From: Pseudomonas capeferrum
Lineage (GTDB): Bacteria > Pseudomonadota > Gammaproteobacteria > Pseudomonadales > Pseudomonadaceae
DNA length: 64,000 nucleotides
Assembly: GCF_000731675.1 (NCBI RefSeq)
Contig: NZ_JMIT01000001.1
Location: 312,712-376,711 of the forward strand
Direction of reading: 5' to 3'
Positions 43,557 through 54,900 of the stretch are shown here, one piece after another (positions within the stretch are counted from its first letter, which is position 1; every line of letters starts with the position of its first letter). Under the pieces are notes generated by a model. That model worked only from the letters and a program-made list of their open reading frames with translations. It was not told the origin of the DNA and made no database searches. A program made the translations under genes and the position numbers.

Positions 43557-44058
43557 GCATAGGCCGCCATCGCGGCCCCTTGGGGGCTACACGCTGGCCG
43601 AGACATTGAACTTGATTTGCGCGCTGACGCTAATGTGGTGTTTCAGAAATACCAATCAAAGTTACTTACCCAGGACCCGTGCCGCACGGGCGACTGAGGC
43701 CAGAATGGCCGTGGCTTTTTTAAGGGGGGTTGTGGATGCCTTGAGACTGTATGCGGGGCCACCAGGTGCCTGGCTTGGCATTTTCAGCGCCTATCAGATC
43801 GAGCGCCGCCCGCGCGGCGCATCGCGACGCAAGGCCGCTCCTACATTTGTTTCGGGCCAATTATTCCTGGGGCATTGGCGCGCGGCCCCTTGGTGCCCCC
43901 TCAATATCGCGTCGTACAAACAAGGCGGTCGCGCGCAAATGCCACTGGCCTCACTGGCCCGAAACAAATGTAGGAGCGGCCTTGCGTCGCGATGCGCCGC
44001 GCGGGCGGCGCTCGATCTGCGCCCCACCTCCAAACCCAAGACAGGCACCTAGCCGCCA
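43557..44058. other. repeat-filled region between methyltransferase and T1SS operon
   Basis: 502 bases without a gene. The first part is the upstream region of the methyltransferase; the rest is the composite repeat 43764-44050, which ends just nine bases before the stop codon of the secretion outer membrane gene. Confidence 0.6.
43764..44050. repeat. composite palindromic repeat with 64-bp perfect inverted arms (element B)
   Basis: A 287-base element. Its outer ends are AGGTGCCTGGCTTGG (43764-43778) and CCAAGACAGGCACCT (44036-44050), reverse complements at 14 of 15 positions. Inside, bases 43796-43859 and 43955-44018 are perfect reverse complements over 64 bases; these arms include the P. 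putida REP core CGCGACGCAAGGCCGCTCC. The 95-base centre holds a further imperfect palindrome (GGCATTGGCGCGCG and CGCGCGCAAATGCC). Element A at 10042 is the same outer repeat without the inner arms. Confidence 0.85.
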
Positions 44059-45387
44059 TCACTTACTGACCATCAGTTCCGGCCCCAGGTAGTCGTTGAC
44101 CAGCTCGATATCATCATCCCCCAGGCTGCCCACCGATGACGCCAGGCGCAGGCGCGACATCAGGTAGTTCAGCTTGGCCTCGAACAGGTCATGACGCGCG
44201 TCGAACAGCAGTTCTTCAGCGTTGAGCACATCCGAATTGGTGCTGGTACCACCCTCCTTGAAGCCCTTGCGCGTCGAGGTCAGCGAGCGTTCGTTGGACG
44301 CCACGGCCTTTTCCAGCGCCTGGATACGCATGGCCCCACTCTGCACGCCGCGGTACTCACGGGTGGTGCCCGAGATGACTTCCTGACGGGTGGCGTCGAG
44401 TTCGTCCAGTGCTTTCGAGCTGTTGGCGCTGGCCTGACGGGTCAGCGCGCTGGTGCTGCCGCCGCTGTACAGCGGGATGTTCAGTTCCAGCCCGATCGAG
44501 TTGTACTGGTTGCGCTGATTCAGCTCTGAAATCGACTGGCTGCTACCTGCGGTGTAGCCCGCCACAAAGTCCAGCGTCGGCCAATGCCCGGCCCTGGCCC
44601 GGTTGACCTCTTCTTCGGCAAGCTCATAGCTGTGCCGGCGTGCGTGAATCAGCGGGCTGTCGGCCTGGGCCTTGACCAGCCAGTCCTGCAGGTTGCCCGG
44701 TAGCAGTGGCGGGGTGCTGAAGCCCGGCTGCAGGGTGGTCAGCGATGCCGGGGTTTCACCGATGTATTCCTCAAGCGTGCGGCGGGCGTTGACCAGGTTG
44801 TCTTGCGCCTCGATCAGGTCGGCCTCGGCCAGGTCGCGACGGGCGACCGATTCGTCGATGTCGGTCACCGTACCGGCGCCCAGCTCCATCCGCCGCTTGG
44901 CCGAGGCAAGCTGCTCTTCGAAGGCGTTCAGCTTGGCCTTGGCCAGGGTGATGGTTTCGCTGGCCAGAAGTACATCGAAGTAGCTGTCGGCCAGGCGCAC
45001 CGCAGCATCCTGGCTCTTGGCGTCGAACACCGCGACGCTGTAGTCGGCACGCTGCTCGCCCTGGCGGTATTCAGCCATTTTCTGCTTGTTGAACAGCGGC
45101 TGGCGCAGGCGCACGCTGGCGCCCTTGGAGTCGTAGTCCAGATCGTTCTCGAGGCTGTTCTGGTGCTGGGTGCCATTGACCTTGTTGTAGTAGGCCGTGG
45201 CATTGATCTGCGGCAGCAGGCCGGCTTGGCCAATGGCCCGGTTCTCCATGCCGGCTTGTTTTTCATGCTCGGCGGCGCGGTAGACAGGGCCTTGGTATTG
45301 CAACAGGTCCCAGGCTTGTTTCAGGTCCATGGCACTGGCCGGCAAGGACAACCCCAACAGGCACAACAACAGGCAGTGTCGGTTCAT
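44059..45387 (-). CDS. type I secretion outer membrane protein (TolC family)
   Basis: A 442-residue TolC-family protein with signal peptide (MNRHCLLLCLLGLSLPASA) and two similar helical repeats of the tunnel domain. It provides the outer membrane channel of the exporter. Start chosen at ATG 45387, with AGGAG seven bases upstream; it lies directly beside the stop of the adaptor gene. It is the last gene of the three-gene operon divergent from pepA. Similar in order to the AprDEF operon of other pseudomonads. Confidence 0.92.
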   Translation of the reverse strand: MNRHCLLLCLLGLSLPASAMDLKQAWDLLQYQGPVYRAAEHEKQAGMENRAIGQAGLLPQINATAYYNKVNGTQHQNSLENDLDYDSKGASVRLRQPLFNKQKMAEYRQGEQRADYSVAVFDAKSQDAAVRLADSYFDVLLASETITLAKAKLNAFEEQLASAKRRMELGAGTVTDIDESVARRDLAEADLIEAQDNLVNARRTLEEYIGETPASLTTLQPGFSTPPLLPGNLQDWLVKAQADSPLIHARRHSYELAEEEVNRARAGHWPTLDFVAGYTAGSSQSISELNQRNQYNSIGLELNIPLYSGGSTSALTRQASANSSKALDELDATRQEVISGTTREYRGVQSGAMRIQALEKAVASNERSLTSTRKGFKEGGTSTNSDVLNAEELLFDARHDLFEAKLNYLMSRLRLASSVGSLGDDDIELVNDYLGPELMVSK

Positions 45388-45388
45388 T

Positions 45389-46729
45389 TCATTGCTCCTT
45401 GAAAGCACTGTCCACGCGTTCGAGCATTGGCTTGAGCAGGTAACTGAGCAGGTTGCGCTCACCGGTCTTGATGGTGACGGTGGCGGGCATGCCGGGCCGT
45501 ATGTGGTTGCTGCCCAACAGGCTCATGCCGGCGGGCGAGACGTCCACCTGGGCCAGGTAGAAGGGTTGCTTGCTCTCTTCATCAAGCAGGCGGTCGGCAG
45601 AGATGGTCTTCACCCGGCCAGGAATGTTCGGTGTCTGGGCGTGGTTGAAGGCCGGGAAGGCGATGTCCACGGCAAGGCCTGGGACCATCTTGTCGATGGC
45701 CTGAACCGGGATCATCGCGTCGACCTGCAACGGCTCGTCCAGCGGGACCACTTCCATCAGCTTGGCGCCGGGCTGGATCACCCCGCCCACCGTGGCGATG
45801 CCCAGCGCCTGGACCATGCCGTCGATGGGCGAGCGGATCACCGTGTGGGTCACTTCGTAGTCCAGCGCCCGCAGGCGGTCGGCCAGCGTGGTGTTTTCCT
45901 TGGCGGTGTCGGTCAGTTGCGATTCGACCTCTTTCAGGTAGTCGTGCTGGCGCTGCAGAATGCGCAGCTTGATCTCGGTGGTCTGGCTGCGCACCCGGGC
46001 GATATTGTTGAGGTTCTCGGCCTGGCCGGCGGACAGGTCGGCGTTGCTGCGTTCAAGTTCCAGCAGGCGGTTGCGTGGCACATACCCTTCGGCCGCCAGC
46101 ACGCGGGTGCCTTGCAGTTCCTGGCCGAGGAAGTTGATCTGCGAGGCGCGGGCGCCATACACCTGCTGCAGGCCCTTGAGCTGCACGGCCGATGCCGCCA
46201 AGTTCTCTTCGAGGATGCTGATTTCGCCAGCCAGGCCGGCGCGGCGGGTATCGAGCAAGCGTTGCTGCAAGTCCATGGCGGCCAGCAGGCGCGGGTCAGT
46301 GCCGAAACGCGTGAGCAAGGCCGGGTCGAAGTTCACCGTGTCGCGGCTGTCGCGCTCGGCTTCCAGGCGGTTTTCCACGGTCTTGCTGACAATGTACTGG
46401 GCGCTAACTGCGCCTTGTTCGGCGACGGCGCGCAGGGCATCGAGGCGCACCAGTTCCTGGCCCTTTTTCACCACTTCGCCTTCGCGCACCAGGATCGCCT
46501 CCACGGTGCCGCCACTCAAGTGCTGCACCGCCTTGCGGTTGCTGGTGACCTTGACCGTGCCGGTGGCGACCACGCCGGCATCCAGCGGCGCCAGGCACGA
46601 CCACAGCAGGAAGCCGCCGAAGCCGGCAACGACCAGCCATACACCCCAGCGCGCCGGTTTGCCGGCATCCAGGTCGATCAGGTTTTTCGCCTCGGCGGGG
46701 ATCAACTCGGTAGGTTGGCTCATGTGCAT
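45389..46729 (-). CDS. type I secretion periplasmic adaptor (HlyD/AprE family)
   Basis: A 446-residue adaptor. One membrane helix (about residues 28-48) is followed by the lipoyl motif GGTVEAILVREGEVVKKGQELVRLD, a long coiled-coil hairpin (about 95-270) and the second lipoyl half and beta-barrel (IRSPIDGMVQALGIATVGGVI, then GMPATVTIKTGERNLLSYLLKPM). It bridges the ABC exporter and the TolC-like protein. An alternative start (ATG 46723) lies two codons downstream. Seven bases separate it from the ABC gene stop. Confidence 0.92.
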   Translation of the reverse strand: MHMSQPTELIPAEAKNLIDLDAGKPARWGVWLVVAGFGGFLLWSCLAPLDAGVVATGTVKVTSNRKAVQHLSGGTVEAILVREGEVVKKGQELVRLDALRAVAEQGAVSAQYIVSKTVENRLEAERDSRDTVNFDPALLTRFGTDPRLLAAMDLQQRLLDTRRAGLAGEISILEENLAASAVQLKGLQQVYGARASQINFLGQELQGTRVLAAEGYVPRNRLLELERSNADLSAGQAENLNNIARVRSQTTEIKLRILQRQHDYLKEVESQLTDTAKENTTLADRLRALDYEVTHTVIRSPIDGMVQALGIATVGGVIQPGAKLMEVVPLDEPLQVDAMIPVQAIDKMVPGLAVDIAFPAFNHAQTPNIPGRVKTISADRLLDEESKQPFYLAQVDVSPAGMSLLGSNHIRPGMPATVTIKTGERNLLSYLLKPMLERVDSAFKEQ

Positions 46730-46735
46730 GATCGG

Positions 46736-48472
46736 TCACTCCCGTACTTTTACCGACGCCAGCGGCGCCGCTGTGCCCGCCGGTATCACGCTGGCTTTAC
46801 GCAGCGCAGCGAAGACTTCGTCGCGCGTGCCCAGCATCTGCACGCCGCCGTCACGCAGCATCAGCACTTTGTCGACGGCGCACAGCACGTTGGGCCGATG
46901 AGAAACCAGTATCACCGTGGCGCCACGCGCCTTGAGTTCAGCCAGGGCATCGACCAGGGCCTTTTCACCGACGTCGTCGAGGTTGGCGTTGGGTTCATCC
47001 AGCACCACCAGGTTGGGTTCGCCGTACAACGCACGGGCCAGGGCAATACGCTGCTTCTGGCCACCGGACAGTGGGCTGCCATCGGTACTCAGGCGGGTGT
47101 CGTAACCCTGCGGGAAACGCAGGATCATTTCGTGCACACCGGTGCTCTTGGCGGCGCGGATGACCGCCTCGCTGTCCACCTCGGCAAACCGCGCGATGTT
47201 GTCGGCGATGGTGCCTTCGAACAGCTCCACGTCCTGCGGCAGGTAGCCGAGCCAGGGGCCGAGTTCGCTTTTGTTCCAGTTGAAAATGTCGGCGCCGTCC
47301 AGGCGCACCTTGCCGGCTTGGGTCGGCCAGACGCCAACCAGCAGGCGGGCGAGGGTGGACTTGCCCGAGGCGGAGGGGCCGATGACGCCCAAGCTTTCGC
47401 CCGGCGCCAGGCTGAAACTGACCCCACGCAGAATGGTGGTGTTGGTGCCGGGGGCGCCGGCGAACACATTCTCCACGGCGAGCATGCCCACCGGCCGTTG
47501 CAGCGACATGCTCGGTGGCCGGCGTGGGTAGTCCTGCAGCAACTCGTTGAGCCGGCCCCAGGCCGTGCGGCAGCCGAGCAGTTGCTTCCAGGAGGCGATC
47601 ACCTGTTCAACCGGCCCCAGCGCGCGGCCGGTGAGGATCGAACAGGCGATCATCATGCCCGGGGTGATCTTGCCTTCGATTGCCAGCAGCGCGCCGGTGC
47701 CGAGAATCAGCGATTGCAGGGTAATGCGCACAAAGCGCCCGGTACTGCTGATCAGGGCTGCACGGTCGGAGGCCAGGGTCTGCATCTGCAGGATGCGCAG
47801 GTGGCTCTGGTACCAGCGCTTGCTGATCGACGGCAGCATGCCCATGGCCTCGATGACTTCGGCGTTGCGCAGGTTGTTGTTGGCGTAGTTGGCGGAGGAC
47901 AGTGCCGCGTGGTTGGCCTCGGCCAGCGGTTTGTGCGTGGCCTTTTCGGTGAGGTACGCCAGGCCCGCGAGGATCATCGAGCCGATCATCGTGACCAGCC
48001 CGAGCAGCGGGTGGATCAGGTAGCAGACCAGCAGGTAGATCGGCGTCCACGGCGCATCGAAGAAGGCGAACAGGCCATTGCCGGTCAGAAACTGGCGGAC
48101 CTGCGCGAGGTCTTGCAGGGCCTGGGCCGGGTTGCCCCCGGCGCGGTTCAGGTTGCGCTCGAAGGCGGCGCTGAAGATGCGTTGGTTGAGGTCCATGTCC
48201 AGGCAATTGCCTACCCGGATCAACACCCGGGTGCGGATCATTTCCAGGGCGGACATCAGCAGGAACAGCCCCACCACCAGCAGGGTCAGCATCGTTAACG
48301 TGGTGATATTGCGGCTGACCAGGGCGCGGTCATAGACCTGGAGCATGTACACGGCTGGCGTCAACATCATGACGTTTATCACGCCGCTGAAGCCTGCCAG
48401 GGCGTAGAAGCTGCGGCGCAGGCGAAAAAGCGCCTCGGCCAATTCGGAACGGGTGCGCGGCTGCTTGTGCAT
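46736..48472 (-). CDS. type I secretion permease/ATPase (AprD/PrtD type)
   Basis: A 578-residue ABC exporter with an N-terminal transmembrane region (five or six helices, residues about 20-300) and a nucleotide-binding domain: Walker A GPSASGKSTLAR (about 365), signature LSGGQKQRIALARAL, Walker B NLVVLDEPNANLD, and the switch His in VILVSHRP. No N-terminal peptidase domain is present, as expected for exporters of RTX proteins with an uncleaved C-terminal signal. Ribosome binding site GGGAGG lies eight bases upstream. It is the first gene of the operon, divergent from the presumed substrate pepA. Confidence 0.94.
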   Translation of the reverse strand: MHKQPRTRSELAEALFRLRRSFYALAGFSGVINVMMLTPAVYMLQVYDRALVSRNITTLTMLTLLVVGLFLLMSALEMIRTRVLIRVGNCLDMDLNQRIFSAAFERNLNRAGGNPAQALQDLAQVRQFLTGNGLFAFFDAPWTPIYLLVCYLIHPLLGLVTMIGSMILAGLAYLTEKATHKPLAEANHAALSSANYANNNLRNAEVIEAMGMLPSISKRWYQSHLRILQMQTLASDRAALISSTGRFVRITLQSLILGTGALLAIEGKITPGMMIACSILTGRALGPVEQVIASWKQLLGCRTAWGRLNELLQDYPRRPPSMSLQRPVGMLAVENVFAGAPGTNTTILRGVSFSLAPGESLGVIGPSASGKSTLARLLVGVWPTQAGKVRLDGADIFNWNKSELGPWLGYLPQDVELFEGTIADNIARFAEVDSEAVIRAAKSTGVHEMILRFPQGYDTRLSTDGSPLSGGQKQRIALARALYGEPNLVVLDEPNANLDDVGEKALVDALAELKARGATVILVSHRPNVLCAVDKVLMLRDGGVQMLGTRDEVFAALRKASVIPAGTAAPLASVKVRE

Positions 48473-48949
48473 CTGGGGCCTCCCTCTTCACAAAACCGGA
48501 GGCCGTTGCGGCGTCCCGGACAGCTCTAGCTGTGGCTTCTGATCGGCTCGCAGGCGGGTCGCTCTATAGGCGGGTTGTCCGAAAACGCTGCGTTGCTCCC
48601 ACAAGCAGCAGCGTAGGTTGCAGAGAAATGTCTTGTAATATCATTTTGCTCTATAAATGCATTGAACTTCTCATAAGTCACGTAAAAACAGCGAGTTGCA
48701 ACGCATTATCATCGAGGGTCATTTTTACGGCGGCTTATTGACAAGGTTTGACTCTACGACTTTAGTCTTGGTTATTCGGGCCCTGAATGGTTACCGGCAA
48801 GGCCGTACCTACAGGGATCGCGTTTGACCAGAAGTCATCGCCTGTACATCCCCGGAAAACCGAACCACGCACTGCGCACGTCAAACGACTGGGCGCGGGA
48901 AGGACCCTGTTGCCCCGCTTGTTTCTTCGATACATCGAGGGCAATTGAA
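48473..48949. promoter_or_regulatory. divergent promoter region of T1SS operon and pepA
   Basis: 477 bases, clearly AT-richer than the neighbouring genes between 48620 and 48780. It should hold the promoters of both transcription units. A short open frame at 48532-48741 lacks a ribosome binding site and is unlikely to be a gene. Confidence 0.55.
48738..48766 (+). promoter_or_regulatory. predicted sigma-70 promoter of pepA
   Basis: Consensus TTGACA (48738-48743), 17-base spacer and TTTAGT (48761-48766). Transcription would start near 48773, giving a leader of about 175 nucleotides before the pepA start at 48950. Confidence 0.5.
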
Positions 48950-51900
48950 ATGGCCAATTTCAGCAAGTCGGACCTGGAGTTCATCCTCAAGCAGATCTTT
49001 ATCGCCGAAGCCCACGCCAAGGGCGCCAACCTCATCGATCTGCTGCCCAATAGCCAGGTGCCGTTCGGCTTGCGCACCGTGGACGGCAGCTTCAACAACC
49101 TGGTGACCGGGCAAAGCGAGTTCGGCGCTGCCGACAACGCCTTCCTGCGCCTGCTCGACCCCGCCTACCGTGCGGCCTACGCCGGCACCGGCACGGTGGT
49201 CGACAGCCAGCCCCGCACCATCAGCAACCTGATCGTCGACCAGACCGCGAACAACCCCGCAGCGGTTGAGGCCAACGGTGGCGCCGCGCCGGTGATCAGC
49301 CCCGGCCTGGATGGCGTGTTCGGCACCGCCGACGACAAGCCTGTGTTTTTCATCCCCAACCAGTCGGCAGACGCGGGCCTGACCGCCGGCTTCAACGCCT
49401 GGATGACCTTCTTTGGCCAGTTCTTCGATCATGGCCTGGACCTGGTGACCAAAAGCGCCACCGACATCGTGTTCATCCCGCTGCAGCCCGATGACCCGTT
49501 GTTCGTGCCCAACAGCCCGACCAACTTCATGGTGCTGTCACGTGCCGTGCGCACGGCCGGCGCCGATGGCGTGGTCGGCACGGCCGACGACAGCCAGCCC
49601 AATACCACCTCGCCCTTCGTCGACCAGAGCCAGACCTACAGCTCGCACCCCTCGCACCAGGTGTTCCTGCGCGAGTACATGCTCAACGCCGCCGGCGACC
49701 CGATTGCCACCGGGCGCCTGATCACCAACCGTGACCTGGGCGCCGACGGCATATTCGGCACGGCCGACGACGGCGATGGCGAGAGTGGCGGCATGGCCAC
49801 CTGGGCCGTGGTCAAGGCCCAGGCCCGCGACGTGCTCGGTATCAACCTGACCGATGCCGACGTGCATAACGTGCCGCTGCTGGCGACCGATGCCTATGGC
49901 AACTTCCTGCGGGGGCCCAACGGCATGCCGCAGGTGGTGATGCGCATCAGCAACGGCGCCGACGGTATTGCCGGGACTGCCGATGACGTGACCCAGTTGG
50001 TCGAAGGCAATCGCGCCGCGCCCATCAGCCTGGCCAACGCCGTGAGCACCGGGCATGCCTTCCTCGACGACATCGCCCACAACGCCGCGCCGGTGGTGGT
50101 CGGCGGCGTGCTGCAGGCCGACGCCGACAGCGACGTGGGCAATGCGCAGCCGGTGGGTGCAGGTGGCAACAACCTGACCTATGACAACGAACTGCTCGAC
50201 GCCCACTACATCGCTGGTGACGGCCGGGTGAACGAGAACATCGGCCTGACCGCCGTGCACCACGTGTTCCACTCCGAGCACAACCGCCTGGTCCAGCAGT
50301 CCAAGGACACCATCCTTGCCGCGGGCGACCTGGCCTTCCTCAACGAGTGGCTGGTGGATGACGTTGCCGCGATACCGACCACACCCGGCGCTATCGCGGC
50401 CTTGGTGTGGGATGGCGAACGCCTGTTCCAGGCTGCCAAGGTCGGCACCGAGATGCAGTACCAACACCTGGTGTTCGAGGAGTTCGCACGCACCATTCAG
50501 CCGCAGATCGACGAATTTCTGGCGCCCAATGGCTATGACACCTCGATCAACCCGGCCATCCTCGCCGAGTTCGCCCACGTGGTGTACCGCTTCGGCCACT
50601 CGATGCTGACCGAAACCGTCGACCGCCTGGACCCTGAGTTCAACCCGATCCTCACCGACCCCAACAACCCCGATCAGCAGCTTGGCCTGATCGCCGCCTT
50701 CCTCAACCCATTGGCGTTCGCCGGCAGCGGGGCGACTGCGGATGAAGCGGCAGGGGCGATCATTCGTGGCGTGACGCGCCAGGTCGGCAACGAGATCGAC
50801 GAGTTCGTCACCGAAGCGCTGCGCAACAACCTGCTGGGCCTGCCGCTCGACCTGCCGGCACTGAACCTGGCACGCGGGCGCGATACCGGCATCCCCACCC
50901 TGAACGAGGCCCGCCGTGAGTTCTGGGCCGCGACCGGCGACAGCCAGCTCAAGGCCTACATCAGCTGGGTCGACTTTGCCGACCACCTCAAGCACCCCGC
51001 ATCGCTGGTCAACTTCATCGCCGCCTACGGTACCCATGCCTCGATCACCGGGGCGACCACCATGGAAGACAAACGCGCCGCCGCCATGGCCCTGGTGTTC
51101 GGGGGCGAGGGTGCGCCGACCGACCGCCTCGACTTCCTCAACGGCACCGGTGCCTGGGCCAACGTGACCCTGGCCGGCAAGGACGGGGTACTGGGCACTG
51201 CAGACGACGTGACCGGGGTGACCATCACCGGCGTTGACACCATCGACTTCTGGGTCGGTGGCCTGGCCGAGCAGAAGATGCCGTTCGGCGGCATGCTCGG
51301 GTCGAGCTTCAACTTCATCTTCGAAACCCAGATGGAGGCGCTGCAGAACGGCGACCGGTTCTACTACCTGTCGCGCATGGCGGGCACCAACTTCGGCACG
51401 GAGCTTGAAAACAACTCTTTCGCCAAGCTGATCATGCTCAACTCCGATGTCACCCACCTGTCCAACACCGTGTTCCTGACGCCCACCTTCACCCTCGAAG
51501 TGAACCAGGCCAACCAGTTCACCGGGCTGGGTGCCGACGGCAAGGCCGACCCGACTGGCGGCATCATGATCTACGGCCAGGAAATCGTGCCCCTGGTGAT
51601 CCGCGACAACCCCGATACCGTGGGCGCCGACAGCAACTACCTGCACTACACCGGCCTGGATCATGTGGTGCTGGGGGGTACTGCAGGCAATGACATCATC
51701 ATTTCCAGCGAAGGTGATGACACGCTCTACGGCGACGGCGGCAATGACCGCCTCGAAGGCGGCGCAGGCAACGATGCGGTGCTGGGCGGCGCGGGCGATG
51801 ACATCATCACCGATTCGTTTGGCGACAACCGCCTGGAAGGCAACGCCGGCAACGACGTGATCGTCGCCGGCAGCATGGGCGTTGCCGGCAACCTGATCCT

Positions 51901-54900
51901 GGGCGGCGACGGCCAGGACTTCATCATCACCACCGAAGACATCAGCACCACCTTCGGCGGCCAGGGCGACGACTTCATCCTCGGCGCCAAGACCAACCTG
52001 CCACCCACCGGCAACGAGGGCGATGACTGGATCGAGAAGGGCACCCAGGACGGTGCGCCCGGCGACAACTTCGCGCCACTGCTGGGTGATGAAGTGATCG
52101 GCAACGACATCTTCGTCGGCGGCGGTGGCTTCGACGAGATGATCGGCGAAGGCGGTGATGACATCTTTGTCGGCAGCGATGCCCAGGACAAGATGGACGG
52201 CATGTCCGGCTTCGACTGGGTCACCTACAAGAATGACCAGGTCGGCGTGACCGTCGACCTGAGCCTGGCCGCACTGGCGCAGCCGCATGGGAACGCGCCG
52301 AACCAGAACGCCGGGGTGTTCAACCCGGTCGGCGCCTCGCCGGCCTCGATCCTCGACCGCTTTGCCGAAGTCGAAGGGTTGTCCGGTTCCAGGTTCGGCG
52401 ACGTGCTCAAAGGTGACGACGTCGATGCAGTCACCATCCTCAACCACGGCGGAGCCACGGGCAGTGCGCTGACCAACGTGGCATTGATTCGCGGGCTGGA
52501 GCAATTCCTCGCCGATGCAGGTTTACCGACCACCGGCTTTGCCACCGGCAACATCATCCTGGGCGGCAACGGCAGCGACCTGATCGAGGGCCGTGGGGGC
52601 GATGACCTGATCGACGGTGACAAGTGGATCAACGTGCGGATCGCGGTGTACGCCGCCGACGACGTCAACCACACCGGGCCGGAAATCGCCAGCTTCGACA
52701 GCATGGTCGACATGATCCCGTTCATGCTCGACCGTACTTACAACCCCGGCCAGCTCAAGGCCGTGCGGGAAATTCTGCCGGGCAGCTCGACCGGTGGTGC
52801 AGCCTTCGATACCGCGGTGTTTTCCGGGCTTCAGGCCGACTACGTGGTCACCCAGAACACCCGCGGCACGGCCGATGTGGCGGACGATGTGTGGACGGTA
52901 ACCGATACCGTCGGCAATGACGGCACCGACACTCTGCTGCATATCGAGCGCCTGCAATTCTCCGACGGCCAGCGCGTGCTGGTGGCGGGCGTGAACGCTC
53001 AGCCTACCGGCAGCCCGACCATCACCGACAGCAATGCCGGCGCGATCACCGTGGGCGACATGCTGACCGTGAGCATGGCCGGGGTGCTGGATGGCGACAA
53101 CATTTCACCGACCAACCCACAAGGGCTGCTCAACAACACGTCGGTGTCCTACTACTGGCAGTTCGAGGCCGACCCGGGCAGCGGTGTGTTCGAAGACATC
53201 ATCCTGTTGCCGGCCGGCGACCTGGCGTTCCAGAGCGCCGATGGCACCGCGTTCAAGGTCTCGCCGGACCTGGCCGGGTTGTCGCTGCGGGTCAAGGCGA
53301 TCTACCAGGATGCCCACGGCACCACCGAAGTGCTGTTCTCGCAGCCCACTGCCGTAGTCGAAGCGGGCGCGCCCGTGGTACCAACTGCACCAACGCCGGT
53401 GGTCGATGCCAGCGAAGGGGGAGAGGGTCTGCACATGGTCCGCTCCGACCTGAACTTCATACTGGCCCAGATCAAGATTGCCGAGGCCGATGCTGCCGGG
53501 CAGGATATCCTCTCGCTGATACCTAACATCCGGGCGGCCATGGGTCTGCGGACGGTCGACGGCTCGAACAACAACCTGATGAACCTCAACGGTATCAACA
53601 ACACCCAGTTCGGTGCTGCCGACAACGTCTTCCCACGGCTGACAGACCCGGTGTTCAACCCGGCCGAAGGCGCGCCGGCCGGCTTCTTCGGCCCTGGCTC
53701 GCCGGCCATTCCCGGGTCTTCCTATCAGCAGACCAGCGGAGCGGTGTTCGACTCGCAGCCGCGTACCATCAGCAACCTGATCGTCGACCAGACCTCGAAC
53801 AACCCGGCAGCTTATGCCACGGCCTACGACCCAGGCGCGGACGGTGTGCTCAACTTCGGCACGCCGGGTAACGACGACGTGCTCAAGGATGGCGTACGGG
53901 TGGTCGCCAGCCCTGGCATGGATGGCCAGTTCGGTACCACTGACGATCGCGATGTCTACCTGTTCGAAAACACCACGGCGGATGCTGGGCTGTCTGCACC
54001 GTTCAATGCCTGGATGACTTTCTTCGGGCAGTTCTTCGACCACGGTCTGGACCTGCTAACCAAGGGGGGATCAGGCACGGTGTTTATTCCATTGCAACCG
54101 GATGACCCGCTCTACGTGCCTGGTGGCAACACCAATTTCATGGTGCTGACCCGCGCCACCAACCAGCCAGGGCCAGATGGTCTTCTCGGCACCGCCGACG
54201 ATATCCGCGAGCACACCAACACCACCACGCCGTTCGTTGACCAGAACCAGACCTACAGCTCGCATCCCTCGCATCAGGTATTCCTGCGCGGCTACCAGAT
54301 GACCGACCAGGGCCCCGTCGCCACTGGCCGGCTGATCACCAACCGTGACCTCGGTACCGATGGCAAGTTCGGCAGTGCGGACGACAGCGAAATTGGCGGC
54401 ATGGCGACCTGGAAGGTGGTCAAGGCGCAGGCTAACGACCTGCTCGGCATTCACCTCACCGATGCCGACGTCGGGAATGTTCCGCTGTTGGCAACTGATG
54501 CCTATGGCAACTTCGTCAAAGGGCCCAATGGCTACCCGATGGTGGTGATGAAGGGCGCCGATGGGCTGGGCGGCACGGCGGATGACGTGCTGGTCGAAGG
54601 CAACCCGCTGGCGCCGATCGACCTGACCAATGCCGTGCGCACGGGCCACGAGTTCCTCGCCGACATCGCCCACAATGCCGTACCGGTGTTCAACGCTGGC
54701 GTGCTGGCGCCCGATGGCGATGCCCTGGTGGGCAACGCCGTGCCGGTCAACCCGCAGACAGGCGCCAACCTGGCCTACGACAACGAGCTGCTGGATGCGC
54801 ATTACATCGCGGGCGATGGCCGGGTCAACGAAAACATCGGCCTGACCGCCGTGCACGCGATCTTCCACGCCGAGCACAACCGGCTGGTGGCGCAAACCAT

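Noticed and set aside
43701..43724. GGCC-AGAAT-GGCC followed by T-run as a terminator
   Set aside because: The stem is only four base pairs and there is no plus-strand gene ending just upstream.
45329..48298. 989-codon plus-strand open frame across the secretion operon
   Set aside because: Antisense to three well-supported T1SS genes; composition His/Gln-rich and no family resemblance.
48532..48741. 69-codon frame in the pepA promoter region
   Set aside because: No ribosome binding site and the AT-rich region fits a promoter better.
49538..52504. Long minus-strand open frame opposite the first peroxidase domain
   Set aside because: Same cause: antisense shadow of pepA without motifs or ribosome binding site.
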